Shown: positions 54,069-60,391 of the stretch, piece by piece
Numbering within the stretch: the first letter of the stretch is position 1
Layout: each line of letters opens with the position of its first letter
From: an uncultured Oscillibacter sp.
GTDB lineage: Bacteria > Bacillota > Clostridia > Oscillospirales > Oscillospiraceae
NCBI RefSeq assembly: GCF_900544955.1
Contig: NZ_UQXD01000008.1
Coordinates: 1 to 64,000 of the forward strand
Length of the DNA stretch: 64,000 nucleotides
Direction of reading: 5' to 3'
Program-made: the position numbers and the translations under genes
The notes under the pieces: model-generated
The model's database searches: none
Told to the model about the DNA's origin: nothing
What the model saw: only the letters and a program-made list of their open reading frames with translations

Positions 54069-54097
54069 AGTATAATATCGAATATCGTGTATGTCAA
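54069..54097 (-). promoter_or_regulatory. padR promoter
   Basis: Minus strand: perfect TTGACA (54097-54092), 17-base spacer, TATACT (54074-54069). The spacer is filled by operator copy 2. Confidence 0.88.
54074..54087 (-). promoter_or_regulatory. PadR operator copy 2 (between -35 and -10)
   Basis: Identical AATATCGAATATCG inside the spacer of the padR promoter, so a bound dimer would block RNA polymerase. Confidence 0.75.
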
Positions 54098-54101
54098 GAA
54101 A

Positions 54102-54115
54102 AATATCGAATATCG
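54102..54115 (-). promoter_or_regulatory. PadR operator copy 3 (upstream of -35)
   Basis: Third identical AATATCGAATATCG, 4 bases upstream of the -35 box and 28 bases from copy 2. Confidence 0.7.
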
Positions 54116-54138
54116 CTAAACTTTTTGGGGCCAGGGGC

Positions 54139-54167
54139 TTGCGTCCTGGGCCCCGCCGTGGTATTCT
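54139..54167 (+). promoter_or_regulatory. Promoter of the TSCPD gene
   Basis: TTGCGT (54139-54144), 17 bases, TATTCT (54162-54167), 36 bases before the start; 24 bases downstream of the third PadR operator. Confidence 0.55.
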
Positions 54168-54202
54168 GGACCAAGTTACAATCAGGAAAGAGGAGAATTG
54201 CG

Positions 54203-54457
54203 ATGACATATTCCTTTCGGCCCCGGGGCGTCTGCTCCCAGGAGATGCGGGTGGAGCTGGACGAGGAGGGCATCATCCGGGACTTGCAGGTTCTGGGGGG
54301 ATGCAGCGGCAATTTGCAGGGCATCTCCGCCCTGGTGCGGGACATGCCCGCCCGGGAGGCCGTCCAGCGTCTGAAGGGTATCCGCTGCGGCTTCAAGCCC
54401 ACCTCCTGCCCCGACCAACTGGCCCAGGGGCTGGAGCGGATTCTGGCAGAGAGATGA
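54203..54457 (+). CDS. TSCPD-domain (TIGR03905-like) small protein
   Basis: An 84-residue cytosolic protein with the TSCPD pattern: FRPRGVCSQEMRVELDEEG at the start, VLGGCSGNLQGISALV in the middle, and CGFKPTSCPDQLAQGLERIL at the end. Four Cys (residues about 11, 34, 62, 68) suggest a metal site; the same domain occurs at the C terminus of vitamin B12-dependent ribonucleotide reductases. Stand-alone copies are common in Clostridia with unknown function. The start ATG is behind AAAGAGGAGAA. Divergent from padR. Confidence 0.85.
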   Translation: MTYSFRPRGVCSQEMRVELDEEGIIRDLQVLGGCSGNLQGISALVRDMPAREAVQRLKGIRCGFKPTSCPDQLAQGLERILAER

Positions 54458-54558
54458 TGCGGAGGAGGGACCGTGCCCCGGCACGGCCCCTTTTCTCTGC
54501 GGCCACCGGGTTTTCCAGGAAATGGAGATGGAGCGGCGGGGGGACAAACGTTTTTCGG

Positions 54559-54587
54559 TGGACAAACTAGGGGAATGATGGTAAACT
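54559..54587 (+). promoter_or_regulatory. Promoter of the GT4 gene
   Basis: TGGACA (54559-54564, one mismatch), 17 bases, TAAACT (54582-54587), 52 bases before the start. Confidence 0.65.
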
Positions 54588-54639
54588 AAAGAATTGCCGG
54601 ACCCACCGGCAGAAAACCGAGGAAAGAGCGGTCATATAC

Positions 54640-55770
54640 ATGAAAATCGTATTGGTCATCGACCAGTTTGACGACGCCAATAACGGCACCACCATCAGCG
54701 CCCGGCGCTTTGCCGCCGCCCTGAGGGAGCACGGCAACGAGGTGCGGGTCATCGCCACCGGCAAGCCCGCCGACTATAAGTACGCGGTGCGGCAGATGCG
54801 GTTTTTCCCGGTGGTGGAACACTTGATTACCAGCCAGGGGATGCGCCTGGCCATCCCCAACCGGCATGTGTTTGAAAAGGCGGCGGCCTGGGCGGACGTG
54901 GTGCATTTCCTGATGCCCTCCCCCCTGGCGGTGATGGGCCTGCGGCACGTGGAGAAGCTGGGCATCCCCCACACGGCGGCCTTTCACTGCCAGCCGGAGA
55001 ACATCACCTTCACCCTCCACATGGGCAACAGCAAGCGGGTGAATGACTTTGTGTACAACCGCTTCCGGGATACCTTCTTCAACCGCTTCACCCACATCCA
55101 CTGCCCCAGCAACATGATCGCCGAGCAGCTCCGCCTGCACGGGTACACCGCCCAGCTCCACGTGATCTCCAACGGCATCAGCCCCCAGTACGTCTACGGC
55201 AAGCGGCCCAAGGAGGACTGGATGGCGGATATGTTCAACGTGCTGATGGTGGGCCGCTACGCCGGGGAGAAGCGCCAGGACGTGCTGATCGCGGCCTGCG
55301 CCAAGAGCCGCCATGCCGAGGACATCCAGGTGATTCTGGCGGGGAAGGGCCCGCTGGAGAAGAAGTACCGCCAGCTGGCCGAGCAGCTGCCCAATCCCAT
55401 CGTCATGGACTTTTACGACCCCGCCCGCCTGCTGGACATTCTCCACATGGCGGATCTGTACGTCCACACCTCCGACGCGGAGATCGAGGCCATGAGCTGC
55501 ATGGAGGCCTTTGCCTGCGGCCTGGTGCCCGTCATCGCCAACTCCCCCCGCTCCGCCACGCCCCAGTTCGCCCTGGACGAGCGGAGCCTCTTCCCCGCCG
55601 GGGACGCCAGCGCCCTGGCCGAGCGGATCGACTGGTGGATCGAGCACCCGGAGGAGCGGCGGGAGATGGAGCTGCGCTACGCCGCGCACGCCAAGCAGTA
55701 CGCCCTGGACGAGTCCATCCGCCAGACGGAGGAGATGTTCCGCCAGGCCATCGCGGAGCAGAGGGGATAA
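54640..55770 (+). CDS. GT4 family glycosyltransferase, probably glycolipid synthase
   Basis: A 376-residue retaining glycosyltransferase with GT-B fold. The acceptor half begins MKIVLVIDQFDDANNGTTISARRFAAAL and contains AFHCQPENITFTL and THIHCPSNMIAEQLR. The donor half has VLMVGRYAGEKRQDVLI, GKGPLEKKYRQLA, and the EX7E-type region EIEAMSCMEAFACGLVPVIANSPRSA near 285-310. The FHCQPENIT region and overall length are like Firmicute diacylglycerol glucosyltransferases. A role in membrane glycolipid synthesis is the best guess; teichoic or exopolysaccharide transfer cannot be excluded. Own promoter and terminator. Confidence 0.85.
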   Translation: MKIVLVIDQFDDANNGTTISARRFAAALREHGNEVRVIATGKPADYKYAVRQMRFFPVVEHLITSQGMRLAIPNRHVFEKAAAWADVVHFLMPSPLAVMGLRHVEKLGIPHTAAFHCQPENITFTLHMGNSKRVNDFVYNRFRDTFFNRFTHIHCPSNMIAEQLRLHGYTAQLHVISNGISPQYVYGKRPKEDWMADMFNVLMVGRYAGEKRQDVLIAACAKSRHAEDIQVILAGKGPLEKKYRQLAEQLPNPIVMDFYDPARLLDILHMADLYVHTSDAEIEAMSCMEAFACGLVPVIANSPRSATPQFALDERSLFPAGDASALAERIDWWIEHPEERREMELRYAAHAKQYALDESIRQTEEMFRQAIAEQRG

Positions 55771-55780
55771 CTTTCTTGAA

Positions 55781-55821
55781 AAAACACCCGCCGCCGGTGG
55801 TACCGGCGGCGGGTGTTTTTT
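55781..55821 (+). terminator. Terminator after the GT4 gene
   Basis: An 18-bp perfect stem (arms 55781-55798 and 55802-55819, loop GGT), A run before and TTTTTT after; can act on both strands. Confidence 0.92.
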
Positions 55822-55827
55822 CGGGGG

Positions 55828-55943
55828 TGCGCGGGGTTTTCCGGCGACGGGCATTTCGCCGAGAGCGCCTGGGGCTTTTCCAGCGGCAGGCGTTTTGCCG
55901 AGAGTGCCTGGGGCTTTTCCAGCGGCAGGCGTTTTGCCGAGAG
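55828..55943 (+). repeat. 39-bp tandem repeats
   Basis: Two 39-base units, 55866-55904 and 55905-55943, differ at only the first base; both contain CTGGGGCTTTTCCAGCGGCA and GGCGTTTTGCCGAGAG. A degenerate 38-base unit precedes at 55828-55865, and the next unit breaks down after TGCCT. Not a CRISPR: no spacers. Confidence 0.85.
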
Positions 55944-56115
55944 TGCCTCCCGGAGTGTGTGCCGGGAGGCGAGGAAAAGGGCGCTTGGGGCGTCTGCGGC
56001 GGTGTGCGTGCCGAGGGAGACCCGTCCAGCCTGGATCGTTGACTCCCACTGGGCGTCTGGGGCGCGGCGGGCCGAAGCTCCCCCACACAGGCGGACTCGT
56101 CTGCGTCCCCACCCC

Positions 56116-56144
56116 GCCCGCCGCCGGTATCACCGGCGGCGGGC
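56116..56144. repeat. Second copy of the CCCGCCGCCGGT hairpin
   Basis: A 13-bp perfect stem GCCCGCCGCCGGT/ACCGGCGGCGGGC with loop ATC and no T run. Apart from the ends its arms equal those of the terminator at 55781-55821. Confidence 0.7.
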
Positions 56145-56161
56145 GCTCTGCATAGGATGGG
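56132..56161 (+). promoter_or_regulatory. Possible sporulation-type promoter of cwlJ-gerQ
   Basis: AC at 56132-56133, 17 bases, CATAGGATGGG at 56151-56161, 25 bases before the start codon; the same arrangement as upstream of murA. Tentative. Confidence 0.35.
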
Positions 56162-56185
56162 TCAGCGACGAAGGAGGCATGAAGG

Positions 56186-56626
56186 ATGGCTTATTCCGAC
56201 CGGGAGCTGCTGGCGCGTCTGATCCAGTGTGAGGCGGGAGGCGAGGGGGAAAACGGCATGAAAGCGGTGGCGGGCGTGGTGATGAACCGGGTCCACGCCA
56301 GGGGCGGGGAGTATGCCCGGGTGGGCCAGGGCAGCATCCGCAATATCATCTTTCAGCCGTATCAGTTCGTCTGTGCCAGCGAGACGGAGGGCGGCGCCTA
56401 TAACCCCCAGAATATTTACAATATGCGGCCCGAACAGATTCACTACGACATAGCCGACTGGGCCATTGCGGGAAACCGGCTGCCGGACGTGGCGGAATCC
56501 CTGTGGTTTTACAATCCCTTTGGCCCCAAATGCCGGTCCCGCTTTCCGTCGGACGTGGGATACTGGCAGACCCGTATCGGCGACCACTGTTTCTATAATC
56601 CTACCGATGCATACTATAAAACTTGA
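56186..56626 (+). CDS. SleB/CwlJ-like spore cortex-lytic hydrolase
   Basis: A 146-residue cell-wall hydrolase of the Hydrolase_2 (SleB/CwlJ) family that degrades spore cortex during germination. The catalytic Glu is in LARLIQCEAGGEGENGMKAVAGVVMNRV (about 9-36), followed by the typical IIFQPYQF and a C-terminal LWFYNPFGPKCR and IGDHCFYNP. There is no signal peptide and no peptidoglycan-binding domain, as in CwlJ rather than SleB. The gene 11 bases downstream is gerQ, the known CwlJ partner, which strengthens the call. RBS AAGGAGG. Sporulation-sigma control is likely, with a tentative SigK-like box at 56132-56161. Confidence 0.92.
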   Translation: MAYSDRELLARLIQCEAGGEGENGMKAVAGVVMNRVHARGGEYARVGQGSIRNIIFQPYQFVCASETEGGAYNPQNIYNMRPEQIHYDIADWAIAGNRLPDVAESLWFYNPFGPKCRSRFPSDVGYWQTRIGDHCFYNPTDAYYKT

Positions 56627-56637
56627 GAGGTGTCATT

Positions 56638-57177
56638 ATGCTGCAGTTTCAAAATCAGTATGGGTCCGCCGCCCCGATGCGCACGGCGGCGGGCGGTCCC
56701 CCGGCGGGCCAGACGGATTGGTCCCGGGAGGTGGTCCGCGGCGCCCCGGTGCCCAGCGGAGCCAATGTGGTGGCCTACAACGACCCGGTGGCCATCAGCG
56801 AGGGCGCGGCGGGGACGCCCCGGCTGGAGATGCAAAACGGCCTGCCCGCCGACGTGATCGAGTCCCCCGTCTCCCTGGCGGAGGCCCGGATGGGGTCCCT
56901 GAAGGCCATGCTCACCCGGAACGTGGGGACGTATATCGTGGCGTCCTTCCTGGTGGGGACGCAGAACCTGGTGTCCTGGGAGGGCATCCTCTACGACGTG
57001 GGAAACGATTACCTCACCATCTACCAGGAGAGCCGGGACCGCTATATCGTCAGCGACTACTACTCCCTGAAATTCATTGAGTTTTACGACGTCCAGCGCC
57101 GGGCCCTGTGCGACCAGCTCCTCCAGAACCGGGGGATGGAGCAGACCCCGGCGGCCATCCAGCCGACCATGCGGTGA
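56638..57177 (+). CDS. gerQ: Spore coat/germination protein GerQ
   Basis: Coat protein needed for CwlJ to localise and act during germination. 179 residues: a Gln/Gly/Pro/Ala-rich disordered N terminus (about 1-80) and a conserved C-terminal domain (about 85-150) with SLKAMLTRNVGTYIVASFLVGTQNLVSWEGILYDVGNDYLTI, then ESRDRYIVSDYYSLKFIEFYD. The domain pattern (short helix, strand, bulk-hydrophobic LLL-equivalent YYS..KFIEF) is that of GerQ. The start is ATG 56638 behind GAGAGGTG, 11 bases after the cwlJ-like gene; the pair is a classical coat-hydrolase unit. Confidence 0.9.
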   Translation: MLQFQNQYGSAAPMRTAAGGPPAGQTDWSREVVRGAPVPSGANVVAYNDPVAISEGAAGTPRLEMQNGLPADVIESPVSLAEARMGSLKAMLTRNVGTYIVASFLVGTQNLVSWEGILYDVGNDYLTIYQESRDRYIVSDYYSLKFIEFYDVQRRALCDQLLQNRGMEQTPAAIQPTMR

Positions 57178-57185
57178 ACTGGGGA

Positions 57186-57214
57186 TTGCGGCGGGGAGAG
57201 GGGTGTGCTAAAAT
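57186..57214 (+). promoter_or_regulatory. Promoter of the nitroreductase gene
   Basis: TTGCGG (57186-57191), 17 bases, TAAAAT (57209-57214), 33 bases before the start. Confidence 0.6.
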
Positions 57215-57246
57215 GCAGGTATCTTGCTACAAAAGGAGCGCGTGCC

Positions 57247-57759
57247 ATGGATTTTGCAGCCCTTTCGGCGGAGCGGTATTCCCTCCGCAAGTTCAGCAGC
57301 CGGCCGGTGGAGCCGGAGAAGCTGGCCGCCGTGGCGGCGGCGGGCCACAACGCCCCCACCGCCCATAACAACCAGCCCCAGCGCATTTTTGTGCTCCAGA
57401 GCCGGGAGGCCCTGGAGAAGGCCGACGCCTGTATGGACTCCCATTTCAGCCCGCCGGTGATTCTGGCGGTGGCCTACGATCCCCAGACCGCCTGGAAGCG
57501 GGAGGGAGACGGCAAAAACCACGGCGAGATCGACGCCGCCATCGCCGCCGCCCAGATGATGCTCCAGGCGGCGGACCTGGGCCTGGGCACCACCTACGTG
57601 GGGATGTTCCGCCCGGAGGCGCTGCTGGAGGCCTTTCCGGAGATGGCGGGGCTGACGCCCATCGCCCTGATTCCGCTGGGCTATCCGGCGGAGGGGGCGC
57701 ACCCCTCCCGCCTCCACACCACCCGGATGCCGGTGGAGGACATGGTCCGCTACCTGTGA
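57247..57759 (+). CDS. Nitroreductase family FMN protein
   Basis: A 170-residue flavoprotein of the nitroreductase superfamily, short form. FMN-contact motifs are the N-terminal LSAERYSLRKFSSRPV (about 6-21), AGHNAPTAHNNQPQR (about 33-47) and the C-terminal LIPLGYPAEG (about 146-155). The middle has DAAIAAAQMMLQAADLGLGTTYVG, the dimer helix. It probably reduces quinones, nitro compounds or flavins with NAD(P)H; the substrate is unknown. The start is ATG 57247 with AAAAGGAGCG upstream. Single gene with a terminator. Confidence 0.9.
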   Translation: MDFAALSAERYSLRKFSSRPVEPEKLAAVAAAGHNAPTAHNNQPQRIFVLQSREALEKADACMDSHFSPPVILAVAYDPQTAWKREGDGKNHGEIDAAIAAAQMMLQAADLGLGTTYVGMFRPEALLEAFPEMAGLTPIALIPLGYPAEGAHPSRLHTTRMPVEDMVRYL

Positions 57760-57765
57760 GCGCAA

Positions 57766-57798
57766 AAAACGAGGCCGCCCGCCGGGCGGCCTCGTTTT
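57766..57798. terminator. Bidirectional terminator after nitroreductase
   Basis: Fifteen-bp perfect stem AAAACGAGGCCGCCC with its complement around loop GCC; A and T runs for both convergent genes. Confidence 0.94.
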
Positions 57799-57805
57799 CT
57801 TTCTT

Positions 57806-59170
57806 TCAGCGCTTTCCGCGGCCCCGATAGCTGCCGCTCCGGCCCCGGCCCACGCTGCGGCCGTACCGGTATCTCCGCCGGCCGAAGAGCAGCCGCCACA
57901 CCAGCAGCGCCGCCAGCAGTACCGCCAGCACAATGGCTCCCGTCCGGACGCCGGGCCGGGCGAAGAACAGCTGCACGTCCCGCCAGAAGGTCAGCAGCTT
58001 GGAGGCCTCCACGCCGTGCATGGCCAGCAGGTCCACCGTGGCGTAGACCTTGCCCTCGTAGCTGAGGGTCAGGGTGCCCAGCACGTCCCCCTCGGCGATG
58101 GGGGCCTCCACCGGGTCCGCCCGCAGCGTCACGGACTGCTCCAGGTCCGCCGGATCCAGGTCATTGGGCAGCAGTACCTCCACCTCATTGGCCGGGTGGA
58201 TGGTGACGTGGTCCACCTTGGAGAGGGTGACGGGCACCTCCTTTTCCAGCACCTGGTTGCCGTCCACAATGGTCCGGTAGGAGAAGTTGTCAAAGCCGTA
58301 GTTGAACATGCGGGTGGTCTCGGAGAAGCTGCGGATGTTGCCCACGCCGTTCTCCTCCACCCGGTCCGCCCCCAGAATGACGGAGACGAAGTGGAGGCTG
58401 CCCCGGGCGGCGGAGGACACCAGGCAGTGGCCCGCCTCGCTGGTGGAGCCGGTCTTGATGCCATGGGCCTCCTTGTTGCGGTAGCCGATGACCCGCCAGT
58501 TGGAGAGGAGGTTGTTGGTGGTGTAGAGGTGGCGCTCGCCGCTGAGGTTGGTGGCGGGAATCACCACGTCCGCCGTGTCGCAGATGGCCATGAAGTCGTC
58601 GTAGGCCATGGCCGCCTTGGTGATGAGGTACATGTCCCAGGCGGAGGTGTAGTGCTGGGGGTCGTGGAGGCCGTTGGGGTTGACGAAGTGGGTGTTCTCG
58701 CAGCCCAGCGCCGCCGCCTTGTCGTTCATGGCGGCCACAAAGGCCTCCACGCTGCCGGAGATGCCCTCCGCCAGGATGTCGCAGGCCTCGTTGGCGGATA
58801 CCACCAGCATGCAGTACAGGAGGTTGCGCACCGTCATGGTCTCCCCCACCTGGATGCCGGCGGAGCTGCCGTCGGCGGACAGGCCCTCCAGCGCGGTGGC
58901 GGTGGCGGTGAGGGTCTGGTCCATGGAGAGTTTGCCCTGGTCCACGGCCTCCAGCGTCAGCAGGGCGGTCATGATCTTGGTGAGGCTGGCGGGGTAGAGC
59001 TCCTGGTGCTCATTTTTGGCGTAGACCACGCTGTCGGTCTCCGCGTCCACCAGCAGCGCCGCCTTGGCCAGAATATCGGGGTCCTCCAAGGCGGCGGCCC
59101 GGGGCGCTGTCCACAGGCCCAGCGTCACCGCGGCCAGCAAAAAAAGCGATAAAAAGCGTCTCGTTTTCAT
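57806..59170 (-). CDS. D-alanyl-D-alanine carboxypeptidase (DacA/DacF-like)
   Basis: Penicillin-binding carboxypeptidase that trims the stem pentapeptide. 454 residues: signal peptide (about 1-27, cleavage after RAAA), transpeptidase-like domain with SLTK 62-65 (nucleophile Ser62), SAN 125-127 and KTG 239-241, then the PBP5 C-terminal domain (about 290-390). A hydrophobic helix at about 415-435 and an Arg-rich tail (RRRYRYGRSVGRGRSGSYRGRGKR-like) follow instead of the usual amphipathic anchor. The start at 59170 has GGGAGATAG upstream. Presence among sporulation genes and a Spo0A-type box in the promoter suggest DacF, but vegetative DacA fits as well. Confidence 0.92.
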   Translation of the reverse strand: MKTRRFLSLFLLAAVTLGLWTAPRAAALEDPDILAKAALLVDAETDSVVYAKNEHQELYPASLTKIMTALLTLEAVDQGKLSMDQTLTATATALEGLSADGSSAGIQVGETMTVRNLLYCMLVVSANEACDILAEGISGSVEAFVAAMNDKAAALGCENTHFVNPNGLHDPQHYTSAWDMYLITKAAMAYDDFMAICDTADVVIPATNLSGERHLYTTNNLLSNWRVIGYRNKEAHGIKTGSTSEAGHCLVSSAARGSLHFVSVILGADRVEENGVGNIRSFSETTRMFNYGFDNFSYRTIVDGNQVLEKEVPVTLSKVDHVTIHPANEVEVLLPNDLDPADLEQSVTLRADPVEAPIAEGDVLGTLTLSYEGKVYATVDLLAMHGVEASKLLTFWRDVQLFFARPGVRTGAIVLAVLLAALLVWRLLFGRRRYRYGRSVGRGRSGSYRGRGKR

Positions 59171-59247
59171 TTCTATCTCCCATAAAGTATGGTATACTAA
59201 ACCGGAAACGAACCGCCGGCGGGACTCGCCGGTTTTCGACAATCTTT

Positions 59248-59276
59248 AGTATAACAAAAAAAACGCAGGAGTTCAA
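59248..59276 (-). promoter_or_regulatory. Promoter of the carboxypeptidase gene
   Basis: Minus strand TTGAAC (59276-59271), 17 bases, TATACT (59253-59248). A minus-strand TGTCGAA (59241-59235), a Spo0A-box match, lies at the expected transcript start. Confidence 0.65.
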
Positions 59277-59278
59277 CT

Positions 59279-59653
59279 GTGAAGGTGCAGGGAAAGATTA
59301 CGAAAACGGAGGCGCTGCTCCTGGGCTTGACGGCGCTGTTTTTGTGCGGGCTGTTGGGCCTGTTCCTCCGGGACCGGCAGGCCCTGGCGGGCCCGGCTGC
59401 GGTGGAGGCGGAGCGGTGGGCGCCGCAGGAGGCGCTCCAGGCGGACCTCGGCCCGCTGGACCTGAACACGGCCACGGCGGAGGAGCTGACGGTCCTGCCC
59501 GGCATCGGGGAGGTGCTGGCGGCGCGGATCGTGGCCTACCGGGAGGACCACGGCCCCTTTGGCGCCGTGGAGGAGCTGATGGAGGTCTCCGGCATCGGCC
59601 CGGCGACCTTGGAGGGATTGAAAGACCGCGTCGCGGTGGAGGGAACGGCATGA
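59279..59653 (+). CDS. ComEA-like helix-hairpin-helix membrane protein
   Basis: A 124-residue protein with one N-terminal helix (about 10-31, ALLLGLTALFLCGLLGLFL) and an extracellular double helix-hairpin-helix at about 60-122: PLDLNTATAEELTVLPGIGEVLAARIVAYREDHGPF, then VEELMEVSGIGPATLEGLKD. This is the DNA-binding part of ComEA, which takes up DNA in competence. The usual SLBB domain is missing. The start is GTG 59279 behind GCAGGAG. Its stop overlaps the response-regulator start (ATGA), so it belongs to the kinase operon. Whether it serves competence is unknown. Confidence 0.82.
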   Translation: MKVQGKITKTEALLLGLTALFLCGLLGLFLRDRQALAGPAAVEAERWAPQEALQADLGPLDLNTATAEELTVLPGIGEVLAARIVAYREDHGPFGAVEELMEVSGIGPATLEGLKDRVAVEGTA

Positions 59654-60327
59654 AAATTCTGGTGGTGGACGATGAGAAGACCCTGGTGAAAGGAATGAAA
59701 TTCAACCTGGAGAACGAGGGCTACCAGGTGGAGTGCGCCTACGACGGTGCCGCCGCCGTGGAGCTGGCCCGGGAGGGCACGTTCGACCTGGTGATTCTGG
59801 ACGTGATGATGCCGGAGGTGGACGGACTGGAGGCCTGCATGCGCATCCGGGAGTTCTCCAACGTGCCCATCATCATGCTGACGGCCAAGAGCGAGGACGC
59901 GGACAAGCTGATGGGCTTTGAGTGCGGCGCGGACGACTATCTCACCAAGCCTTTCAACATTCTGGAACTGAAGGCCCGGGTCCGGGCGCTGCTGCGCCGG
60001 GCCGCCGGGGTCCAGCGGGTCCGGGGGGCGGTGCTGACGGTGGGGGATCTGTCGTTGAACACCGAGGAGCGGGTGGCCGTCCGGGAGGGGCGGACCGTAG
60101 ACCTCACCGCCAAGGAGTACGACCTTATCGAGCTGCTGATGCGCAACCCCCGGCGGGTGTACAGCCGGGAGAATTTGATGAATGTGGTGTGGGGCTATAC
60201 CTACGCCGGGGACTACCGCACGGTGGACGTCCACATCCGCCGCCTGCGGGAGAAGCTGGAGAAGAACCCGGCGGAGCCGGACCACATCATGACCAAGTGG
60301 GGAGTGGGGTACTATTTCAAGGGATAG
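59650..60327 (+). CDS. OmpR/PhoB-type response regulator
   Basis: A 225-residue two-component regulator. Receiver domain (about 1-115): acidic pocket VVDDEK (residues 5-10), phospho-acceptor Asp51 in LVILDVMMPEVDG, Thr in MLTAKS and Lys in LTKPFN. The winged-helix DNA-binding domain (about 125-225) contains LTAKEYDLIELLMRNPRRVYSRENLMNVVWGY and RTVDVHIRRLREKLE, closing with TKWGVGYYF. It is coupled to the comEA-like gene upstream and lies 1-2 bases from the histidine-kinase coding region downstream. Confidence 0.95.
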   Translation: MKILVVDDEKTLVKGMKFNLENEGYQVECAYDGAAAVELAREGTFDLVILDVMMPEVDGLEACMRIREFSNVPIIMLTAKSEDADKLMGFECGADDYLTKPFNILELKARVRALLRRAAGVQRVRGAVLTVGDLSLNTEERVAVREGRTVDLTAKEYDLIELLMRNPRRVYSRENLMNVVWGYTYAGDYRTVDVHIRRLREKLEKNPAEPDHIMTKWGVGYYFKG

Positions 60328-60391
60328 GACGTGGTTTTTCGACAGTCTCAAGGCCAAATTCGGCCTGAGCTACATCCTCATCATCGCGGCG

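Larger units (their letters stand above)
55771..56185 (+). other. Repeat-bearing spacer upstream of the cwlJ-like gene
   Basis: A 415-base stretch without a credible gene. It holds the GT4 terminator, 39-bp tandem repeats (55828-55943), about 170 bases of unassigned GC-rich sequence, and a second hairpin at 56116-56144 with the same CCCGCCGCCGGT arm as the first. Confidence 0.65.

Noticed and set aside
55828..55943. CRISPR array
   Set aside because: The 39-base units abut each other directly, with no unique spacers, and there are no cas genes.
55511..56155. A Pro/Gly/Ala/Arg-rich protein encoded across the 39-bp repeats
   Set aside because: The frame starts inside the GT4 gene out of frame, has no RBS, and passes through a terminator; the repetitive translation simply reflects the tandem DNA repeats.
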